DNA of 64,000 bases from Pleodorina starrii. Lineage: Eukaryota; Chlorophyta; Chlorophyceae; Chlamydomonadales; Volvocaceae. Location: contig BRXU01000002.1 in NCBI GenBank assembly GCA_030267565.1, positions 5,207,501 through 5,271,500 on the forward strand, read 5' to 3'. The position numbers were made by a program, and so were the translations under genes. Of this stretch, positions 58,201-64,000 are shown piece by piece (the stretch's first letter is position 1; every line of letters begins with the position of its first letter). The notes beneath the pieces were generated by a model. That model ran no database searches. It worked only from the letters and a program-made list of their open reading frames with translations, and was not told where the DNA came from.

Positions 58201-59088
58201 CACGTCGTGTTCGGACAGGTGAGGGAGGGGGCGTGGGCGGGGTTGACCTAAAAGCAAAAGACTCAAGGTGATGGTGGTGGTGGTGGTGGTGGAGGGGTGA
58301 GGGAAGGGTTGGTGGGGCCCGGCCCACCTCCACCTCCACCTCCACCTCCACCTCCACCTCCACCTCCACCTCCACCTCCACCTCCACCTCCACCTCCACC
58401 TCCACCTCCACCTCCACCTCCACCTCCACCTCCACCTCCACCTCCACCTCCACCTCCACCTCCACCTCCACCTCCACCTCCTCCTCCACCTCCACCTCCA
58501 CCTCCACCTCCACCTCCACCTCCACCTCCACCTCCACCTCCACCTCCACCTCCACCTCCACCTCCACCTCCACCTCCACCTCCACCTCCACCTCCACCTC
58601 CACCTCCACCTCCACCTCCACCTCCACCTCCACCCCGGTCTCTGCCCGCAGGTGGTTGACGGTTTCGAGGTGGTCAAGGCCATCGAGGCGGTTGGCAGCC
58701 GCAGCGGCGAGACGGCGTTTGATGTCATGATCGCCGATTGCGGGGAGCTCCCAGCGGGCGAGTCCCGAGAGGGTGGCGGTGGTGTGTGTGTGGTGGCGGG
58801 TGTGTGTGGGGGGGGGCGGGGGGCGGCGTAGTGCCAACGCCTAGGTTGCGCCCACCCACCCCTCCAGCGCAACGTTGCGTCACCTTGCGTGGGTGCCAGG
58901 ATGTTGTTTGATGGTTGTAGTCCGGTGGGTTCTAGGGTGTTGAGGGCTACGTGGCGGGTTCCGGAGCCGCGTGCCGGGGGGAAGGGGTCCATAACTGCGC
59001 GCACGGAGTTCCACCTGATTTTGCCGGAGGCAGCGCGAGAGGGCACCGCGGCTGCTGCCGGTTCTTCCCATCTATATGCGTGTAATTT

Positions 59089-59130
<42 letters not shown>

Positions 59131-59993
59131 TTGGTGTGGGCTGGAGTGGGCTGGCGGTTAGGGGGTCAAGGATCGGGCCCATGCCATATGACCCCGGCTG
59201 CTTCCTATCGCGCAACTCGTCTGTCCCCAACGGTGTCTGCCCCCAACGTGCGCAGGGGCGGTCAGGGCGGCGTCTGCTGGCCGGCAGCAGCAGGCTGCGG
59301 CTGGCGCCGCCGGCGCAGCCGTCCGGGGCTTCAGCACCCTGACCTCCGCCCGCACCAACACCGCGGCGCCGCGCTCCTTTGGCTCCAGGATCAGCAGGTG
59401 GGCAGATCGGAGGGGGGAGGGGGGGCTGGAAGGCGACTGGGCAACGCGCGCAGCCAGCCAGCCACACACCCACCCGGCAGAGGCAAGAGGGACCGCCCCA
59501 GCTCGCACGGCCGCGGTGCGGGGTCCGTCCACTAACTTTCTCCAAGCTTCCGTTCCTTCGCTGCAATGCATTTCTCCTTACCAAGCCCCCGCCCCCCCGA
59601 CCCCAACCACTACCACGTACCATACGCAAGTGACGGGGCGCCAACGAGCCACTGGGCGCCGTCCCTGTTGGTCTTCCGGTCTTCCGGTCCGCATCCCACC
59701 GGCTCTCGGGGCAAAGACTCTCGACCGACTGAAAGCCTGCCCTCCCTTCCTCTCTCCCTCCCATCCTCCCGGCGCTCCGTCCTCGCTCCTTGCCTCCATC
59801 GTCTCCGTCACCGCCCCCGCATCCCCGCCCCTGCCCCTCCCCGCCCCCGTCCCCAACCAGGCCCGCGCTGTGCCCCGTCCGCGCGCAAGCCACGGCGGCG
59901 GCGGCGGCGGCGGCGCCAATGCAGGCGGCAGTGCGGCGGCACGCCGGCCTGGTCCGCTCCACCGTCCAGGCGGCCCGCCTGCTGGCGCTGTGA
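55249..59993 (+). CDS. Cyclophilin, peptidyl-prolyl isomerase with C-terminal extension
   Basis: Ten exons: 55249-55341, 55749-55823, 56178-56213, 56639-56725, 57191-57259, 57633-57684, 58136-58218, 58652-58778, 59256-59397 and 59861-59993; about 298 residues. The start MGQGQS fits an N-myristoylation signal. The cyclophilin domain runs from [22 protein letters not shown] to [11 protein letters not shown]. Active-site residues are present: [14 protein letters not shown], the Gln/Phe of NGSQFFLCT, Trp in TSWLNGK, and His in KHVVFG. It would catalyse cis-trans isomerisation of X-Pro bonds. After the domain comes an unusual tail of about 100 residues, rich in Ala, Arg, Ser and Gln with almost no acidic residues. 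Intron 2 uses a GC donor. If intron 8 were retained, the frame would stop at 58829. Confidence 0.9.
58321..58634. repeat. CCACCT hexanucleotide array in cyclophilin intron 7
   Basis: About 52 tandem copies of CCACCT with one CTCCTC-type variant near 58480. The array ends about 17 nt before the 3' splice site at 58651. All frames in it are open on both strands and do not encode protein. Confidence 0.97.
59090..59128. repeat. TG dinucleotide run in cyclophilin intron 8
   Basis: About 19 TG units. Confidence 0.9.
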
Positions 59994-60470
59994 GGGGGAG
60001 GACGGCCACACTGGAGGGAGGCCCGCGTGTGTGGGCTCGCTGGCTCACATGCGTGATTGCGTGTCCTTGTCGGGGTCCGCTGTCCGCTGTCCACGTCTAT
60101 CGTATAGGGTTTGGGCCACTGCGGGAGCAAAAGGATGTGGAGCAAGGCTGGGTACCGCACGTATGCGCCCTGACACGCATCAGCATTGCACATGTGTGTG
60201 CGGAAGTAAGGGAGCGCGGTGCTCGCGCAGCTTTTTTTTGCAGACAGCGGCTCGCCGGGTCGTGTGCGCATGCCCGCATGCGGGGGAGAGGAGTGAAGTG
60301 AGGGTTGTTGAAAGGGGCTGTCAAGTCACTGGAGGGGTCAGTGGAGGCGCAAGGAGAAGGGAGGGGGACGTAGTCTTCGCGAGGCACCAGTGTCGTCCCG
60401 AATGGCGGCGTCGGCGAGGTGTCTTGCGGCGGCGGTAAAAGGGCCGGGCGCCCTGAGGAAGGGGCCGGTT

Positions 60471-60475
60471 TGTAA
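60471..60475 (+). terminator. TGTAA poly(A) signal, cyclophilin gene
   Basis: TGTAA about 480 nt after the stop codon, the first one on the plus strand, giving a usual 3' UTR length. Confidence 0.6.
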
Positions 60476-60760
60476 CCAACAAGCAGTGTGAGCAGTCGAT
60501 AATGGTTCGTACGGTATGTACGAGTGCAGTTTAAATTTGACCGCCGTTTCTACATCAGCGGCCCGGAATTTACAACGGGCGTAATTCTGTTCGTTAATGA
60601 GTTTACTCTACATTCAAGTGTTTGGGTTGGGATGACAGGCAGTACAGGTCGAATCTGGTCAAATATTCGACACCATCAGCTGGCCAAACGACCTTTTCCG
60701 AATAGCTCAGGGCCGAGCTCCTTTCACCGTTAGGCAAGATACGATAGCCTCCTCTTATCA

Positions 60761-60765
60761 TTACA
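60761..60765 (-). terminator. Candidate TGTAA poly(A) signal, VTC2
   Basis: TGTAA on the minus strand, implying a VTC2 3' UTR of about 1.6 kb. Another candidate at 60570 is possible. Confidence 0.35.
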
Positions 60766-62078
60766 TGTTCGAATATGATAGCCCGCCTCATACTTAGCCG
60801 TACCAGCTCACTTTCAAACCATTCCAAACACCTTGCAAGACAGATTTCCACCCTTCGCGCAAAAGACCGTCCACCACTTTCCCCTCCTAGCAAGCGTACA
60901 GGAACCCCGCCGAAGACAACACATATACACACGCACACGAACCAGGATATGAACGTACAAGAAGCAAACAAAGCCGCCACACCTGCCTCCCTGATGCAAT
61001 GAATGAATTACCACCAGGGACGAACGCCGATGCTCCGGCGCAATGCATCGGACAGACGTCAAAACAATAGCGCAAATGCAGCGAGAGAGAGAGACACGGA
61101 AAAGAGGTAGACCGCCCTCTTCAGAGGAAACCGGGATGGGTTGATTTGCCGCAAGCAGTCGGAACGTTCCGGAGTGGCGCACAAAATAATATGCCAATCC
61201 AGCAACCCCCGCGACCGCCGCCGTGGCCGTGACAGGGCGCTAATGGCCTTGACAGGGTGCCCGCACCGAAACCAAACAGCAGCAGCGGAGAAACAGCAGC
61301 CAACTCGTGTCACCGACCCACAACCCACATCGGGCCTGAGACAATCTCATCCCTGACACCAAGCCTGGCGAAAAACAATGAAAAATTGCGGTACGAGTAC
61401 AAGCACCGCCGCCCTAAACAGCAAGCCATTCGCACATCTGAAACCATTACCACCACTCCTTTCTTCCCGCATGCTCACCGGTCTACCACGGGCTCAACGA
61501 TAAAGCAATCTCCCTCTGTCTCTCTCATCGGCCACATCCCTCCTTTCGTGCTGCCGCGGAATCCCTCTCGCGCTGTCGATACGGCCGCCGCAGGCGTCAC
61601 CAGCACTACCTGCCAAACCCAATTCGCACCGCCAGGCTTCGGTGGACAGAACCTCTCTCGAGACACCCACTCAGTCGTCAAAGCCAACACTCGCGGCGAA
61701 ACACTCGCCAAGCAGAACCCCAAATTCTTCCGGACTCGTACGGCATTCCTCACGCGCTCACTCTCTCGCTAATCAAGCGATATGCAGCATTCTCATGAAT
61801 TTCGCACAACAACGTGAGCCTGCGTGGCGGACTGCGGAGATAAAAAATTGATGGCTTTTTCAAAGCACACCTCTCTCCCAACACGTAGCGACACAGCAAC
61901 AGGAACGACCGATACCGTCCGCAACAACGTCTCAGAACATTCCGAAAGAGAGCTCGAATAACAAGGCACACATACACACGACGCAATGCGCGTTGATCTC
62001 CGCGCCGCAGCGCCCCAACGAAATTCAGTTCCCAGAACAGAGCACCTGCTCAAGAGGCCATTAGGCCCTCAGATACAA

Positions 62079-62110
<32 letters not shown>
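62079..62110. repeat. CTG triplet run
   Basis: Ten CTG units (CAG on the transcript strand) in the presumed VTC2 3' UTR. Confidence 0.9.
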
Positions 62111-62383
62111 GCGCGCTGGTAAAGGAAGCATGCGTTGTGCACCACAGCAAAAGGCGGCGCACACGCACGCGGCGCTTCCGCGCAGCAACTGCACGAGACG
62201 ATAGGCGACGCCCAAAAAAAGGAACGCAAAAAACGTCCGGTCAATATTCGGAACGTTTGTGAAAGCCCTTTGGCGCCGGACCTCAAGATGATGAGAAACA
62301 GTGCAGCCAGAAACACACAAACACTCACACATACACAAACGCGAAATCCGCGAGTCCGAGCAAGTCTGCTGTCCGCACCCTCG

Positions 62384-64000
62384 TCACTTGCCGTCGCAGG
62401 CGCCTCCAAAGCACATGCGCGCCACAGCCATAAACCGCTCCTCCGGCAATGAAGCCTGCGACAGCAGCCGGCATGCCAGCTCCTCGCTCGCGCCCTCAAA
62501 GTCCTGCGCGCGCTTCAGCAGCAAGTGGCCCGCAATCTCGAAGGCCGCGGGGTTGACCCCCGTGTCAATCAGCTCCGGCGGCATGTCACCCGCAGCCTGG
62601 CGCTCCGCAAAGCACTGCGGAAAGATGAACACGCGGCGGCCCGCGTCGGACATGAGCAGGTTGAAGGGCTGGCTGACGGCCTGAAGCCGCTCCGCGGCGG
62701 CCGACACCACCGCAGCGACCGCCTCAATACCGCCGGCGGCGGCGGCGCCGCCGCCGGCCTCCACCACAAACGCATTCACCGGGTAGCCCTGCAGTCGAGA
62801 CACCCGCACGGCGGCGGCCGCGGCGCCGCCGCACATGAGCTCGTCGTACTGCCGCTTGCGCGGCAGCGAGACCGCCGCCGCCGCCACCGTTGGCGCGCTA
62901 GGGGGGACCGGCGGCGCCGCTAGCGGCCCGGGCAACGGCGCCGTCGGCGCAACCTCGCAGGGCAGCGTCGCCGCCAAGTAGTACGACTGAAAGTGAAGGT
63001 GGTTGATTGTGGCGTAGGCGCCGAGCGAGTTGTAACCGACGCGAAAGTGCGGGCTGCCGAGCTCCCGCGCGAATTGCAGCGCCAGGAGCACCGTATCCCG
63101 CGACACCGCCTGAGGCAGATTATCCAGCACACGCGGAACCAGCAACACATGTCCATAATCAATCGGCGAGACATTGATAATCACCAAGTTGGGGCTGTTG
63201 GCGCTGCTGCCAGCGGCGCCGGCGCCGGCGGCGCCGGCCGCCGCGAGATCCGGCGGCCTGCGGCCGCCGGCGCCCGCTGCGCCATCGTCGTCGTTCCCGG
63301 GGGCGAAGGCGACGAGGGCCTCTGAGATGGCCGCCTTCTTAAAGTTGAACTTGGCGGGGTCAAAGGGCTGCAGCACGCGATCGACCGTGAGCTCGGTGGG
63401 GCGCTTCTTGGTGGCGCGGCCCTCGTTTAGTTGTGCCACGAAGCCCAGCTTGCCGGGCAGGACGCGCGTGGGGCACTGCGTCACGTCGTAGCTGTGATGG
63501 GCCAGAGGGAAGGCGGGGACGGGGCGGGGCGAAGGAAGATGAGGTGAGGGTGAGGGTCATGGGTAGAGAGGAGAGCGCAGCGAGGCGGAGGAGGCGAATG
63601 TGCACCATGAAGCTCCGAGCAGCAGCAGCAGGGTCACCACTCTCAAATGGGACACACAGCGATCGCGAGGAGCCCGGGCTGACTCACCGGAAAAGACCGC
63701 GCTCCGCGCGCTCCTCCCACATCGTCATGAGGGTCGTCTCCAGCACACTTCGGCAGGGGACCTCCTGCAGAGGGGCGTCGTCGCTGCCAGAGTCGCCCTC
63801 GCTCGCGAAGGGATGGCCGACACGCGGCAGCAGCAGGTCGCTGGGGTGGCGGCGCGGCTGAGCGCGTCCGCCGCCGACCGTCGGCGGCGCACGGGGCCAG
63901 GCGTCGGCGGGAGGTGTACGGCACTTCGCGTACGGCAGGCCGATGGCGGCGTCGAGGTGGTCTGCGGCGGCCGAGTCCCGCTGAGGTTCGTGGTGGTTGT
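62384..64000 (-). CDS. VTC2: GDP-L-galactose phosphorylase, 5' end beyond the window
   Basis: Two exon parts: 63688 to the window edge and 63491-62384. The frame is still open at 64000, so the N-terminus and 5' UTR are missing. Before the intron comes MWEERAERGLFR; after it YDVTQCPTRVLPGKLGFVAQLNEGR and KKRPTELTVDRVLQPFDP, both diagnostic of VTC2. The catalytic HIT-type motif HxHxQ is present as NHLHFQSYYL, and the C-terminal half contains QPFNLLMSD and VFIFPQ. The enzyme converts GDP-L-galactose and phosphate to L-galactose-1-phosphate and GDP, the committed step of ascorbate synthesis. It has Ala/Gly/Pro-rich insertions near residues 80-95 and 195-215 of the second exon, typical of algal proteins. 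In many species an upstream ORF in the 5' UTR controls this gene; that part is not visible. Confidence 0.96.

Larger units (their letters stand above)
60476..62383. other. Convergent 3' region, cyclophilin and VTC2
   Basis: No gene recognised. It probably contains the long VTC2 3' UTR. Confidence 0.4.

Noticed and set aside
58190..59046. Poly-Pro, poly-Glu/Val and poly-Trp/Arg frames
   Set aside because: All come from the CCACCT array in a cyclophilin intron.

Overview
This window reads as nuclear DNA of a Chlamydomonas-type (volvocine) green alga. The evidence is GC-rich sequence, genes broken into many short exons with GT-AG introns, TGTAA poly(A) signals, and algal or ciliate-cell genes: LHCSR (stress-related light-harvesting protein), VTC2 (GDP-L-galactose phosphorylase) and CEP76 (centriole/cilium protein). 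Exon models below were assembled by hand from splice signals, reading phase and remembered family sequences. No alignment was run.

Left arm (1-23.1 kb): a two-RRM RNA-binding protein of the Whi3/RBPMS type (+, 647-3545); LHCSR (-, 6971-9344, seven exons including a 27-nt exon); a 25-bp minisatellite (11.87-12.14 kb); an HPP-family membrane protein with a plastid-type N-terminus and one EF-hand (-, about 12.85-15.57 kb); a decayed LINE 3' end (15.77-16.27 kb); and a signal-peptide-bearing GT61/DUF563-type glycosyltransferase (+, 17859-23136).

Middle (23.84-44.67 kb): a satellite domain of about 21 kb. It has two nearly complete higher-order repeats and one partial one. They are built from about 600-bp monomers with expandable TAGCG tracts, GTCGC-rich stretches, a block of short perfect hairpins, a 403-bp monomer, and 8-bp and 10-bp minisatellites. 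A full-length LINE (29980-36815, minus orientation) with two intact ORFs joined by a TAATG overlap sits inside one monomer, flanked by a 9-bp target-site duplication. The domain starts and stops at the same point of the higher-order repeat.

Right arm (44.7-64 kb): a 92-bp perfect inverted repeat around a 122-bp spacer; two abutting LINE 3' ends (46.2-46.57 kb); CEP76 (-, 47930-54186, twelve exons); a cyclophilin with an N-myristoylation-like start and a basic C-terminal tail (+, 55249-59993); and the 3' part of VTC2 (-, 62384 to beyond 64000). CEP76 and the cyclophilin are divergent, while the cyclophilin and VTC2 are convergent. The genes look like ordinary housekeeping or stress genes with no operon-like link. 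The most unusual content is in the repeat domain, the LINE 3' RNA structures and the hairpin locus.
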